Shown here: positions 53,044 through 63,254 of the stretch, in pieces
How the letters are laid out: each line of letters begins with the position of its first letter
Position numbering within the stretch: the first letter of the stretch is position 1
DNA from: Blastopirellula marina DSM 3645
GTDB taxonomy: Bacteria; Planctomycetota; Planctomycetia; Pirellulales; Pirellulaceae
Reading direction: 5' to 3'
DNA length: 64,000 nt
Assembly: GCF_000153105.1 (NCBI RefSeq)
Contig: NZ_CH672376.1
Coordinates: 3,823,739-3,887,738 of the forward strand
Translations under genes and position numbers: made by a program
The notes under the pieces: model-generated
The model's database searches: none
What the model was told of the DNA's origin: nothing
What the model saw: only the letters and a program-made list of their open reading frames with translations

Positions 53044-55821
53044 TCAAATGGCTGCTCGGCCCCGCTGGAGCAGCGTCAATGGACTTAGCCGACTGATAGA
53101 AAGGGCCGGCCAAACCGCGGACAAAGTGGATAGCGCCATGACGTATAGCAGGCCGAGCGAGACTGCGGGCCAGGGAATATTCAGCGCGGGATGCAAACCT
53201 CCAAAGAAGCTGACATACTGAGCGATTCCGCAGCCGCACCAGCCTGCCATCACGCCAAAGCTCACGCTGAGCAGACTGGCGGCGATTCCGATCATCGCCC
53301 CTTCGGCGACAATCGCTCGCAAAATTGCCGACCTCGAAATGCCAATCGAGCGAAGAACTCCCATTTCCCATTGGCGCGCGCGGACTGAAGCGAGAATGAC
53401 GTTAAGAACTCCGAAGCCCGCAATCGCCACCGCGGCAATCGGAAGTTGGCTGACGGCCCAGATCCAGCGGGCGGCGTTGTTGCGGGTCATTTGCCGGATT
53501 TTTTCGACCGGCATAATCTTCACGCCGTCGCCGACTTCGCTTGTCGCAGCGATCGGTGGGCGATCCACGGCCAAAATCCTTTCGGCGGCTTCCGCGATTT
53601 GGTCTGGATTCACATCGGTAGAAGCGAAATTTAACCAGACGTGCGTCGCCGTTGAAAAGTCAAAATCTTCTGCAACGACGTCATAGTTCGCAAAGGCGAG
53701 CGCCGCAGCGCGATGCGTTCGCGAGCGGAAACCGGTCAATTTGGTTTGCCAGTGCCAACCTGGGAGACGTACTGCTCCTGCAATTACGTATCGCACCGAG
53801 CCTCCCGCGTCTTCGGGCGGCGCAAGATCGAAATTGTCGCCAACATGCAGCCCGCTTTCGGCAAGAAAATGATCTGGCACAATACAGGCGCGACCGGCTC
53901 GCATTTGACGCACCGCCTCTTGCGGCGTACCCGCAACCCACTCCAAATCGAAAAGCGGGTTCGATCCATCAAAAGCGGCATCCGGGTCGATTCCCACAAT
54001 AACCAGATTGTCTTGTCTAATCACGGAGGGACGTTCTGCGCTGCCGGTCAAGTCTTCGACAAATCGGGGCTGTTCGACGACAATCGGCAAGCATTGCTGA
54101 GGATTGACACCTTGGATCTGGGCAATCTTCCGGACGTCTTCGAGCGGTAGTCCCCCTTTCGGAAACGCTAGAACAGCATCCGGAGCCCAAGGTCCGACCA
54201 GAAATCCGTCCAGCATGGTAAATCCCCAAACTTGGACGCTAATGAATAGTCCCATGCCGACCGCCAACGAGATCGACGCCGCCGTAGTCCGCCACAGTTG
54301 GCTCGTGATTTGACTCTCGAGCAGCTTGGCGTCGATTCCTAATACCCGAGCCAGTATCGGTCCCATGAGACGATCGACCAGGAACACGACCGTGGGCGCG
54401 ATCATCACAAACCCAATCGCCATGGAAACGGAACCGATGCCGAAGTAGCTGAGCACTTGCGTTTCGGCCGTTGGGGGAAAGATGAACGTGATGATGGGAT
54501 TCACTGGAATCAGCGCCACGCCAAAGAGAATCAGCGGAGTGGGTAACCCCATCGGAGCTGACTGCGCCGTTGGAGCCATCGCGTCTACAGGCCGGACTCG
54601 CGTCGCGCGCCAAGCGGGAATAGCGGCGGCCAAGATCGCGCCGCCGTAGGTCGCAACGGCGGCGAGCGTCAAACTGGAAGCGCCGATGGTGGCGCCGTGT
54701 CGCAATATTCCAGGAACAGCAAGCGAGACGCCGCTGAGCATGAGCCAGCTGATGAGCAAGCCGCCCAAAAAACCGATCGTCGCAAGCAACAAGCCTTCGG
54801 CGAAGATCAACAGGCACACCTGCCGCCGCGTCAGCGCGACTGCCCGTAAAATAGCGAACTGCCGGACGCGCTCGGTGACGCCCATATTCAACGTGCAGAA
54901 GATCACCAACATCGCCACTAGCAATGAAATGCCGGTCCCGGCGTAGGACTGCATCCGCAGGTTATCGGCGGCGGCGCTTTCGTCGAGCGCCTCCTCGATT
55001 TCATACGCCTCTTGAAACTGCACGGGCACGTCAAAACGACTCAGCTTCGGGGCCCAACTGAAGCGAAATTGATTCACGTCGGCGTCTGGCGCCATGGCAA
55101 GTCCGAGAAAGCTGATCTGCGCGGGCTGGCCGAAAATCTTTTCGCCTAACTGCGTCGCGATAAAGATGTCGCCGGCGCTCGGCGTTAGCATATTGGGAAC
55201 GGCGTACGCTCCGGCGCCCAACGACGGGGCTTTCAGCAAGCCGATGACTTGCAGCTTCCATGTCTTATCATTGTACGAGACGGTAATGAAGTCGCCGGTC
55301 GTCACTTCCAACCGCTGGGCGGTATCGCTTCGAACGACTACCTCCAACGCGTCAGATTGATCGGCGTCCAGCCACTCCCCCTCGACGTCAAACGGCGGAT
55401 TGGCGGTCGAACTGCTCAAGACCGAGTATTCGGAGCGAACGTTTGGCGGGCCTTCCTCAAGTCGCCCCTGTTTGATTTCATTGCGGGGCGCGGTTGGATC
55501 AAACGGCTTGGCGTTTCCACGGACGACGGTTCGCTTCAACCACATTGGGTCAGCGACCGCAACGGAAGAGTCTGCCCGCATCGCCTTGACGACTTCTTGC
55601 GGAACCGCGGTCAGCTCGGTGGTGGAAATCGGAGCGATTGAAAGTTCGTAATGACCCAGCGCCACAGTGGCCCACTGATCAAACGACTGCAGCAGCGCGT
55701 CATAGCCCGACGCTAGCCAAATCACCATGCAGGCGGCCGCCGTCGTCGCCAGCGACGTCAACACGACGCGCGTGGGGTGTTCGCGTAGAAACGCGATCGC
55801 TAGTTTTGCAACTTTGCTCAT
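53044..55821 (-). CDS. MacB/LolC-like ABC transporter permease (FtsX family)
   Basis: A 925-residue protein with two FtsX-type halves. An N-terminal membrane anchor (about 19-37) precedes a MacB-type periplasmic domain (about 45-280). A first FtsX block follows (LLVAMLVIFCTLNMGVTERV, then FAILRAVALTRRQV), then a second periplasmic part (about 540-770) and a last block (NVILASVRARQWEMGVLRSIG). This double layout is that of large bacterial FtsX permeases which move lipoproteins, peptides or lipids from the inner membrane. The start overlaps the ATPase stop (ATGA), so they form one complex. Its substrate is unknown. Confidence 0.9.
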   Translation of the reverse strand: MSKVAKLAIAFLREHPTRVVLTSLATTAAACMVIWLASGYDALLQSFDQWATVALGHYELSIAPISTTELTAVPQEVVKAMRADSSVAVADPMWLKRTVVRGNAKPFDPTAPRNEIKQGRLEEGPPNVRSEYSVLSSSTANPPFDVEGEWLDADQSDALEVVVRSDTAQRLEVTTGDFITVSYNDKTWKLQVIGLLKAPSLGAGAYAVPNMLTPSAGDIFIATQLGEKIFGQPAQISFLGLAMAPDADVNQFRFSWAPKLSRFDVPVQFQEAYEIEEALDESAAADNLRMQSYAGTGISLLVAMLVIFCTLNMGVTERVRQFAILRAVALTRRQVCLLIFAEGLLLATIGFLGGLLISWLMLSGVSLAVPGILRHGATIGASSLTLAAVATYGGAILAAAIPAWRATRVRPVDAMAPTAQSAPMGLPTPLILFGVALIPVNPIITFIFPPTAETQVLSYFGIGSVSMAIGFVMIAPTVVFLVDRLMGPILARVLGIDAKLLESQITSQLWRTTAASISLAVGMGLFISVQVWGFTMLDGFLVGPWAPDAVLAFPKGGLPLEDVRKIAQIQGVNPQQCLPIVVEQPRFVEDLTGSAERPSVIRQDNLVIVGIDPDAAFDGSNPLFDLEWVAGTPQEAVRQMRAGRACIVPDHFLAESGLHVGDNFDLAPPEDAGGSVRYVIAGAVRLPGWHWQTKLTGFRSRTHRAAALAFANYDVVAEDFDFSTATHVWLNFASTDVNPDQIAEAAERILAVDRPPIAATSEVGDGVKIMPVEKIRQMTRNNAARWIWAVSQLPIAAVAIAGFGVLNVILASVRARQWEMGVLRSIGISRSAILRAIVAEGAMIGIAASLLSVSFGVMAGWCGCGIAQYVSFFGGLHPALNIPWPAVSLGLLYVMALSTLSAVWPALSISRLSPLTLLQRGRAAI

Positions 55822-56576
55822 CGGCTCGCCTCGGCGACCGGCGAGAAAGCGGACTGGTAACTCAACGCAAGTTCCTGGGCGTCGCGTTTGCCAGACGGCG
55901 CGAACTCAGTCAAATTGGCGCCATCCTTCAACACGACTACGCGATCAGCCCACATCGCTACATGCGGTTCGTGCGTCACGATCACAATCGTCCGCCCCTG
56001 CTCGTCGCAAAGCTCGCGAAGTAGTTGGCAGATCTCCTGCCCCGAAACCGAGTCGAGACTTCCGGTCGGCTCGTCCGCCAAGACAACCGCTGGATCGCAT
56101 ATCAGCGCTCTCGCGATCGCAATTCGCTGTTGCTCACCGCCCGACAGTGCGCCCGGCTTGTGCGTTCTGCGCTCGGACATTCCCAGCCGATCCAGTAGGG
56201 CGTTTACTTTGGGCGACAACTCTGGACCATCAATCGCCGGCAAACGGATGTTGTCCTCGGCCGACAAGGCGGGTATCAGGTTAAACGCCTGAAATACGAG
56301 CCCGATGTGATCTCGACGAAAACTGGTCAGCTGTGCGTCGGACAAGTTCCCCAAATCGCGGCCGTCGACCAGCACTTGGCCTGCGTCGACATCGGTCAAT
56401 CCCGCCATGACATGCAGCAGCGTGCTCTTGCCAGAACCGGACGCTCCCATAATTGCGATGAACTGGCCGGGGCGGATCGTCAATTGCACTCCGCGCAGCG
56501 CTTCAATGACGCTTGATCCCTGCCGATAACGTTTTACGACGCCGTTGACTTCCAACGGCAGACATTCCGAGGACAT
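55818..56576 (-). CDS. LolD/MacB-like ABC ATP-binding protein
   Basis: ATG 56576 gives 252 residues; the longer in-frame reading to 56693 overlaps the previous permease. Walker A is GASGSGKST, the Q-loop lies in GLVFQAFNLIPALSAEDN, the signature is LSGGEQQRIAIARAL, Walker B VVLADEPTGSLD, and the H-loop VTHEPHVA. The LNxSGGEQQR-type sequence and FNLIPALSA are typical of the LolD/MacB branch. Partner permease: 53044. It follows the upstream permease by 47 bp and belongs to the same transcript. Confidence 0.93.
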   Translation of the reverse strand: MSSECLPLEVNGVVKRYRQGSSVIEALRGVQLTIRPGQFIAIMGASGSGKSTLLHVMAGLTDVDAGQVLVDGRDLGNLSDAQLTSFRRDHIGLVFQAFNLIPALSAEDNIRLPAIDGPELSPKVNALLDRLGMSERRTHKPGALSGGEQQRIAIARALICDPAVVLADEPTGSLDSVSGQEICQLLRELCDEQGRTIVIVTHEPHVAMWADRVVVLKDGANLTEFAPSGKRDAQELALSYQSAFSPVAEASR

Positions 56577-56623
56577 ACGCTTGCTATTTCCTAAATAAGC
56601 AGGAAGTTCGTTTGAAGGCCGGG

Positions 56624-59470
56624 CTAAGTCGCGGCTCGTCCGGCTTGCAGCAAAGTCAGCGGTTCGGTCCGACCGGCGGAAATCGCTGGCCAAAGCGCCG
56701 CGATCGTGCAGAGCACGAACGTTAACACGTAACCGAACCAGAGCGAATTCCAGGGAATAATCAACGTCGTCGCGACTCCTTCAAACCAGGCGTTACTCAC
56801 GTAACGCACTAATCCCAAACAGCTCCAACCGACGATAACGCCAAACGCTAAACTGAGCAGACTGGCGACGACGCCAATCAACAGCGCCTCAGAGAGAACC
56901 AGTCGACTCAATCCCAATCGCTTTAGACCGACAGCCCGCAGCACGCCAAACTCCCATCGACGAGCACGCACCGACGCCGCGATCGTATTGGCGATACCGA
57001 GCGAAACGACGATCAAGGTAATTAGAGGGAGCCAACCCATTGCGCTGATCGCCGCTCCGGCCCGCAAACGCATGCCGTCACGAACTTCTTTGATCGACGA
57101 AACCTGAATGGGACCGTCGCCTCGTCGTCCGCCGGCGCCTGGACCGCGTCGCGTTGGTCCATCGGTCGCCGCTGCAATCGGAGGTCGACGATTCTCTTGG
57201 CCGTCTGCTCGTTCTTTCCCTTCCGGTCGTCCGCCGCGGGACGAAACGGAGACGAGAGATTGCAGGCGCTCTTGCAACTGCTCGGCAGTCACGCCGGAAG
57301 CAGTATTAAGCCAGAAATACTCGCGTCGCGGCAATACGAAGTCGTCGCGAACTTGCTGCTCGGACGCGAAAGCCAACCCGGCCGTGCGAACAGAATTGCG
57401 TCGCAACCCAGTCGTTTTTGTGATCCAGTTAGAACCTGGCATCGCCGCAATTCCGGCGATCTCATATTCGATCGGATGATCCGGGTCGTTCGGTGGGATA
57501 AATCCAATCTTGTCGCCTAAGTTCAGTCCGGCGAACTTGTGAAACGTATCGGGAACGATGCAGTAGCGCCCCCGTTTGAGTTTGGCGATTGCTTCGTCAC
57601 GGCTTCCTTGAACGAAATCGAGCGGAAAAAGAGGTCGGTCGCCGCCGAGTCCGGCCGCCGCATCCAAACCGATCAAACAAACGTTATCCTGTCGAACTGC
57701 GGAGTCTTGCTGCCGGCTTTTCAGCGGATCGCCGACCAGCTTTGTTTGTTCGACCGCTACGGACAGAAACTGATCGATCAACACGCCTTCTGTTTGGCGA
57801 ACTTTTTCCACTGCTTCGACCGGCAAGCCGGGATCAAACTTGACGATCACGTCCGGCGTCCACCGCCCCGGCAAGAATCCGCTCAGCATCGACCAGCCCC
57901 ACACCTGGGTCGCGGTGTATAGTCCCAATCCCAACATCAGCGAAGCGGCGATGCCGGCGCTGCGCCACATGTTGGTGCTTAGTTGCGTTTGCACCAGATT
58001 GTTTTGGAGCCGCATCACAGTCGCGAGGATTGGGCTGATTAACTTTTCAACGACCAAAACGACCAGCGGCGCAAGTAGGATGAATCCGACGATCGTCGCT
58101 GGCGCACCAACAAAAAGCACCAGCGCCAAGCGAAGCGTCTCAGGCAGCGACGGCAAATAGACCAGCAGAGGATTGATCCCAATCAGGACGAGACTCACAA
58201 GGCCGACCGCGCCATACGAGCGAAATCCGCCCGGCGCGACCTGCAACGGCGCCATCGCTTCAAGCGGACTGATCCGCGTCGCTTTCCAAATCGGGAAGAT
58301 TGCCGCCAACATCGCCCCCAATAGCGAGCAGCCTGCGGTGAGTAAAACGCTAGTTCCTCCCAGAGTCACGCCATCGGGAAACAGCTGCGGCGTCGCACTG
58401 GCCAACGCGAGCAGCAGAATCCAGCCTCCAAGAAGTCCCCCCAGCCAGCCGAATAGAGCAAGCGCGAGCGCTTCGGTCAGGACGAGAGTCGCAACTTGCG
58501 TGCGGCGCAAACCGACGGCTCGCAACACCGCTAACTGACGAGCCCGCTCGTTAACTCCCATGCTGAGCGTCGTGAAGATAATGAACGCCGAAGCGAGAAT
58601 CGACAACGCGGTGACGAAGTAGGCCTGTTTGCGAGCCCCTTCCGCTTCAAACCCGCCGGCGATCTTTGCTTGGATATCCTCCGGCCGCAGCAGCTCGGCG
58701 TTATCTGCGACGGCGTCGACTCGTTGCCCCAATTGATCCAATTTCGCAGCTCCATCCAGACGAATCTCGATCAGGTTGATCGCCGGCGCGGAGCCCGTAA
58801 ACTTTTCAACGGCGCTCATCGGAACATACGCGGCTAGCGAAGCGGGGCCACGATTCGTGCCGCCTGGTGCGCCCCCTTTCGTACGCATCATCGCGAACTC
58901 AACGTCATCCACTTGCTCGACGACGCCAACCACGGTGAAAGGAAATGGGCGCTTCTCCTTGTCGACAATCTCGATCGAATCGCCAGGTCGGACTTTGAGC
59001 GCTTCGGCAATTCCACTGCTAACAACCGCTTCGTCGGTTGCACCTTCGTGCAGCCATTGACCGTCAGTCAAGGGATAACGAGGTTCGCCGGCGGAAGTGC
59101 CGACCACGGTCGGCCCCATCCGTCCCATTCCACGTCCTGGCGGACCGGAGCCCTCTGGCGGTGGTCCGACGCGACGAATCGCCATCCGAAACTGGGCGAC
59201 TGGATTAACCTCGGCGATCATTTGATCGCTTTCGAGCTCCGCCAACAATTCCGCCGAGAGCTGGTCATCCAGTTCTTTCGGAATCACAAAGACTTCGTAA
59301 CTGCCGACGAAATTGGCGGTCTGATCGTCGAACTTCGAAGCGATCTTTTCGTACGCCGATACGACCCACAAGACAACGCCAATCGCGGCAATCATCGCCG
59401 TCAGGGTCAATGCCAGACGAACTTTTTGCTGACGCGCATGCGCCAGAAACAATCGTAGAATTAAACTCAT
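56624..59470 (-). CDS. MacB/LolC-like ABC transporter permease, second copy
   Basis: A 948-residue paralogue of the permease at 53044: anchor near the N-terminus, then SKFDDQTANFVGSYEVFVI, a first FtsX block (IIFTTLSMGVNERARQLAVLR), a second periplasmic part and a last FtsX block (NTIAASVRARRWEFGVLRAVG). Two disordered, Arg/Gly/Pro-rich inserts stand out: PPPEGSGPPGRGMGRMG near 100-120, and RRGPGAGGRRGDGPIQ with neighbouring ENRRPP near 760-790. Both are in predicted periplasmic parts and are absent from the sister copy. It overlaps its ATPase at 59467 by ATGA. It may export a different substrate. Confidence 0.9.
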   Translation of the reverse strand: MSLILRLFLAHARQQKVRLALTLTAMIAAIGVVLWVVSAYEKIASKFDDQTANFVGSYEVFVIPKELDDQLSAELLAELESDQMIAEVNPVAQFRMAIRRVGPPPEGSGPPGRGMGRMGPTVVGTSAGEPRYPLTDGQWLHEGATDEAVVSSGIAEALKVRPGDSIEIVDKEKRPFPFTVVGVVEQVDDVEFAMMRTKGGAPGGTNRGPASLAAYVPMSAVEKFTGSAPAINLIEIRLDGAAKLDQLGQRVDAVADNAELLRPEDIQAKIAGGFEAEGARKQAYFVTALSILASAFIIFTTLSMGVNERARQLAVLRAVGLRRTQVATLVLTEALALALFGWLGGLLGGWILLLALASATPQLFPDGVTLGGTSVLLTAGCSLLGAMLAAIFPIWKATRISPLEAMAPLQVAPGGFRSYGAVGLVSLVLIGINPLLVYLPSLPETLRLALVLFVGAPATIVGFILLAPLVVLVVEKLISPILATVMRLQNNLVQTQLSTNMWRSAGIAASLMLGLGLYTATQVWGWSMLSGFLPGRWTPDVIVKFDPGLPVEAVEKVRQTEGVLIDQFLSVAVEQTKLVGDPLKSRQQDSAVRQDNVCLIGLDAAAGLGGDRPLFPLDFVQGSRDEAIAKLKRGRYCIVPDTFHKFAGLNLGDKIGFIPPNDPDHPIEYEIAGIAAMPGSNWITKTTGLRRNSVRTAGLAFASEQQVRDDFVLPRREYFWLNTASGVTAEQLQERLQSLVSVSSRGGRPEGKERADGQENRRPPIAAATDGPTRRGPGAGGRRGDGPIQVSSIKEVRDGMRLRAGAAISAMGWLPLITLIVVSLGIANTIAASVRARRWEFGVLRAVGLKRLGLSRLVLSEALLIGVVASLLSLAFGVIVGWSCLGLVRYVSNAWFEGVATTLIIPWNSLWFGYVLTFVLCTIAALWPAISAGRTEPLTLLQAGRAAT

Positions 59471-60291
59471 GTTGCCTTCGCCAAGGAAGAACCAGAGACG
59501 ATATCTTGATATCGGCCGGCCAATTCATGGGGATCTTGTACTCCATCCGCTAACCACTCGGTGCAGATAGCGCCATCTTTCATGATCACGACCCGTCCCG
59601 CCCAGGCGGCGACCGCCGGCTCATGCGTGACGACGACGATCGTCCGTCCCTCTTTTTCGTTCAGCTCCTTTAGCAATTCGCAAATCGCGCGTCCATTGGC
59701 CGAATCGAGACTCCCGGTCGGTTCGTCCGCCATGACGATCGCCGGGTCGGTGATCAAGGCCCGCGCGATGGCGACCCGCTGTTGCTCGCCGCCGCTCATC
59801 GCGTCGGGGCGATGCGTCAGGCGATTTCCGAGGCCGAGCCGCTCTAAGAGAGCAACGGCCTGCTCACGCGACTTGCCATTGGCCGCGGCGCCACCGGCCA
59901 TCAGCGGCAGCATCACGTTTTCAATCGCGGTCAACGCCGGGATCAAATTGAACTGCTGAAAGACAAGCCCGATGCGGCGCCGGCGAAAGTCGGTTAACTT
60001 CGCATCGGGAAGCGACGAGAGTCGCTCTCCTTCGACGAAAACATCTCCCGAATCAGGACGCGCCAAACCACCCATTACGTGCAAGAGCGTACTCTTGCCC
60101 GAGCCACTGGCTCCCATGATCGCGGTGAATTGTCCCTGCGGAACCTCGAGCGACACGCCGTTGAGCGCTCGGACGCTACTAGTCCCCTGGCGAAAGGTCT
60201 TGACAAGCTTGGTCGTTCGCAAGGGAACGCCGATCGACTTCGCCTCTCCTTGAGCAATAGCGCGAGAGACAACTGCTTTATTTTCCGACAT
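59467..60291 (-). CDS. LolD/MacB-like ABC ATP-binding protein, second copy
   Basis: The 274-residue ATPase has GASGSGKST (Walker A), GLVFQQFNLIPALTAIEN (Q-loop), MSGGEQQRVAIARAL (signature), IVMADEPTGSLD (Walker B) and VTHEPAVAAW (H-loop). It differs from its sister at 55818 mainly in an N-terminal extension of about 25 residues before LVKTFRQG and in AAANGK around 140. It powers the permease at 56624. It follows the DUF1559 gene by 57 bp, so the four ABC genes and DUF1559 are probably one operon. The close similarity indicates tandem duplication. Confidence 0.93.
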   Translation of the reverse strand: MSENKAVVSRAIAQGEAKSIGVPLRTTKLVKTFRQGTSSVRALNGVSLEVPQGQFTAIMGASGSGKSTLLHVMGGLARPDSGDVFVEGERLSSLPDAKLTDFRRRRIGLVFQQFNLIPALTAIENVMLPLMAGGAAANGKSREQAVALLERLGLGNRLTHRPDAMSGGEQQRVAIARALITDPAIVMADEPTGSLDSANGRAICELLKELNEKEGRTIVVVTHEPAVAAWAGRVVIMKDGAICTEWLADGVQDPHELAGRYQDIVSGSSLAKAT

Positions 60292-60348
60292 GTTCCAGAT
60301 CCCAATATTTGTAAACGCGAGGATGGCGTAACCGATCCACGCTCGCCC

Positions 60349-61299
60349 CTACGGCCAGGTAATCACCTCTTGTCCATCGCGCGTATGCATCGCCATTACC
60401 ATGTCGACATCAGTCGATTCGGGCAGAAATCGGACGCTGCCGTCGCAAAGCCCAACGTTAGCGCCGCCAGAGTGAAAGCTGTAAATCCCCATTTTGTTTG
60501 CACAATTGATTACGCACGAGTAGAAGGTCTCGGAACCGGCCGTGTCGACTTGCTCCTGCGTCCCGTCAGGCGAATAGGTGTAAAGTCGGAGCGCTTGTGG
60601 TCCGGCCCAGCATGACCAGCCTTGTTGCGTCGTAACTTGTCCCGATTGGGCTTGACGCTTGTAGTAGAGTTGCGGTCGCGCCGCCACTTCTCCGGCGAGC
60701 ACCGTGTTGGAAAGCCCGTCCGTAAACTTGGCCAATCTGGTCGCGGCATTTGAATCAAACCCAGCGTTCGCCACCGCCCCTTGCGAGTTTCTGATCGTCT
60801 GCAATCGAACGTAGTAGTCTCCCGGCGCCGCCGTCGCTCCCGAGATCAACTGAGCGTCGGTCGGACCATATCCCACCGGTACGCTTCGATCGCCGTTTGG
60901 AGTGGACGGACAAATGAACATCGGAATCACTGTCTTAATCGCCGTTACGTTCACCGTGGCGAAGAACGGCTGGTTATGGTCGTACTGATCGTTAAGATTC
61001 CCCTGTTCAATGTATGGAAGAATCGCGGTTGGCCAGCCGGATCGAACGGCATTTCCCACCGAAGTTCCGTCGGGAAGCGTCGCGGGACCTGTAATCCGGG
61101 ATTGCGGGAAGCCCTTGTGGACGTCGGCATAGTTGTGAAACGCCAACCCGACTTGCTTCAGGTTGTTCGTGCATTGCATCCGTCGGGCCGCTTCGCGAGC
61201 CTGTTGCACCGCTGGCAATAGCAGTCCGATGAGGATACCGATAATTGCAATCACTACCAGCAGTTCAACCAACGTAAATCCGCGCCGCGTGACTCTCAT
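60349..61299 (-). CDS. DUF1559 pseudopilin-like secreted protein
   Basis: ATG 61299 is chosen because the family starts close to the leader ([19 protein letters not shown]); an ATG 17 codons upstream is less likely. The 316-residue protein carries [28 protein letters not shown], and the C-terminal HSGGANVGLCDG (H-X9-DG). It lies just upstream of the two ABC systems and may be their first co-transcribed gene. A roughly 256-bp gap to the esterase gene should hold its promoter. DUF1559 at the head of a transport operon repeats the pattern at 52155. Confidence 0.93.
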   Translation of the reverse strand: MRVTRRGFTLVELLVVIAIIGILIGLLLPAVQQAREAARRMQCTNNLKQVGLAFHNYADVHKGFPQSRITGPATLPDGTSVGNAVRSGWPTAILPYIEQGNLNDQYDHNQPFFATVNVTAIKTVIPMFICPSTPNGDRSVPVGYGPTDAQLISGATAAPGDYYVRLQTIRNSQGAVANAGFDSNAATRLAKFTDGLSNTVLAGEVAARPQLYYKRQAQSGQVTTQQGWSCWAGPQALRLYTYSPDGTQEQVDTAGSETFYSCVINCANKMGIYSFHSGGANVGLCDGSVRFLPESTDVDMVMAMHTRDGQEVITWP

Positions 61300-61555
61300 T
61301 CTGTTCCTCTGACCTTGGAGGCTTCGATCTATTTCCCGAATCGCGAACATCGCTTCTTTCGCGACTCAGTAAAAAGTTTGGAAGCAAAGTACGTGCCAAC
61401 GATCAGGAGATAACGATTCGTAGAGAAATTGCGATCGCAGCGACAATACGCAAGTTTGCCGTGTCGTTGAAAGCGACGCGCTTGTCGTTTGCACGAACAT
61501 CAGCATGGCTTCGTTCTCCGCTGCCGGCAGCGAATCGGGGCGCCATTATCAAATA

Positions 61556-63208
61556 CTATTTCATCTTGATTACGGCCGTCATTTCTGGACACAGCACGTC
61601 GATCAATCCCCGCGGCAGGTTGTAACGCCAATAGAAAAAGCCGTGACCGCCTGGGAATTCGCGAAACTGCACGTCATACCCCTTCGCTTCGAGCACGTCC
61701 CGCAAGTGCTTGGTAGTTGTCAGAATACTGCCGATTCGGTCATTCGCTTCAAACGAACCTGCCTCTAGAAAATACTTGACCTCGTGACGAGGAGAGGTCA
61801 CATATTCACGTGTTAACCACTCGGCCGGTGGTTTGGTGACGGAAGCGTTCAGCGCATTTGGCGCCCACCAAAATGATCCAGACTGACTGTAGACGTTGCC
61901 AAACAATTCGGGATGCTCTAATCCAAGATAGGCGGCGGCCAGGCCACCATAGCTGGCTCCCGCGACGACCGTACGCTGCCGATCAGCGTCCAAACCTTGC
62001 GACTTCGCCCATGGCATTACTTCTTCGGCGACGAACTGCGCAAACTTTGCATTACAAGGAAGCTCATTCGATCGGCTTTGGGGCGACGGATTGCTGATCA
62101 AGATCGCGGCCGTCGAGCGAATTTCGCCAGTTGCGATCAGATTGTCAAGAATCGCATCGATCCCAACTTCGTTCAAATAGACATCGCCGTCAAAGAAAAC
62201 GGCCAAGCCGTTTTCCGCAGCTTGCGGGTCATAGTCAGCGGGGCGATAAAAATAGATGTCGCGCGTATTGCCCAAGACCTTGCTTTCGAAGCGATGCCGC
62301 TCGATCTTCCCGGCCGTGACATCACTTCGCCGCTCGAGCCAAGGCGCTTCGGGCGAATCGGGCAGTTCAACCACGGAACTACCGGCGTAGATATCGATGT
62401 TGTCCGCAGGGAACGCGAGCGAATTGAGCGGATCGCGCTGCGCAGTCGCTAGGATCGCTCGGCGCCGCTCCCATCCAGATCCCGGCAACTCTGGGACATC
62501 TGGAGCTAGGCGGTAATCAATACGCGCAGCGGATGGAACACGATAGCTGCCATACCAAACGTCCGTGTCTCCCAGTCGCTGCAGATCGTCATGATCTCCC
62601 GATGGCGCCCCAAACAGGCGCACATTTCGCTTCGCGCCACGATACAAGAATGTGACGAGCGCTTCATCACGAGCCAAAGGCGGAAGCACGCCGTCGGCTT
62701 CGACCAGCGGAGTCCCCTCCGCTTCCAATTTCTCCCAGAACGAAGCAGTTGTTCCGCCTGTCGCGAGCGTTTGCTGAAGCTGGCGCAAACGCGGACTTGC
62801 CAGAACTCGCGCTGGCGCAACCTGATCTTTCGCCGCGACAATCGCATCGACGCTCAATTGATAGTCGCCGCCAGTCTGCGACGTAACTTGCAGTTCGTAG
62901 GGGCCGGCGTCGCCGACGACAAACATGTACGGAAGGTTGGGGCCGCGACCATCCGCCAAACAGCGAACAAGCTGCTTCTTGGAATCGATCAGCATCAGCA
63001 TCGTTCCTGATCCAGAGATCGAACCACGTACGAAATCTCCTTCCGTAGCCTGCAGCGCGATCGCCTGAGTTTCCTCGGGTTGAAGCGTCCCTTGTCGCTT
63101 TTCTCCCACGGAAATCGAAGGCGACTTGTTCGTCTCCTCCGCGGAGAAACAGAAGCGACCAACGAGCAACAGTAAAGTGACGCATACGACGTAAGAGCGA
63201 GCAGTCAT
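61556..63208 (-). CDS. Secreted enterochelin-esterase-like hydrolase
   Basis: A 550-residue protein with a signal peptide (VCVTLLLLVGRFCFS), a PPC-like beta domain at about 30-130, a middle segment, and a C-terminal alpha/beta-hydrolase of the Fes/IroE (esterase D) family. VAGASYGGLAAAYLG contains the nucleophile Ser at about 418, and FPGGHGFFYWR the catalytic His at about 522, with FFDGDVYLNEVGIDAIL upstream. Such enzymes open catechol siderophores to release iron. A periplasmic form together with the uptake system at 46444-50627 supports iron acquisition, though the substrate may be another ester. The region at 63209-63309 separates it from the DUF1559 gene. Confidence 0.87.
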   Translation of the reverse strand: MTARSYVVCVTLLLLVGRFCFSAEETNKSPSISVGEKRQGTLQPEETQAIALQATEGDFVRGSISGSGTMLMLIDSKKQLVRCLADGRGPNLPYMFVVGDAGPYELQVTSQTGGDYQLSVDAIVAAKDQVAPARVLASPRLRQLQQTLATGGTTASFWEKLEAEGTPLVEADGVLPPLARDEALVTFLYRGAKRNVRLFGAPSGDHDDLQRLGDTDVWYGSYRVPSAARIDYRLAPDVPELPGSGWERRRAILATAQRDPLNSLAFPADNIDIYAGSSVVELPDSPEAPWLERRSDVTAGKIERHRFESKVLGNTRDIYFYRPADYDPQAAENGLAVFFDGDVYLNEVGIDAILDNLIATGEIRSTAAILISNPSPQSRSNELPCNAKFAQFVAEEVMPWAKSQGLDADRQRTVVAGASYGGLAAAYLGLEHPELFGNVYSQSGSFWWAPNALNASVTKPPAEWLTREYVTSPRHEVKYFLEAGSFEANDRIGSILTTTKHLRDVLEAKGYDVQFREFPGGHGFFYWRYNLPRGLIDVLCPEMTAVIKMK

Positions 63209-63254
63209 TGTCTGGAGCTTGCTTGTCAGAAAAGGTAGTGTTTTGATTCATCAA

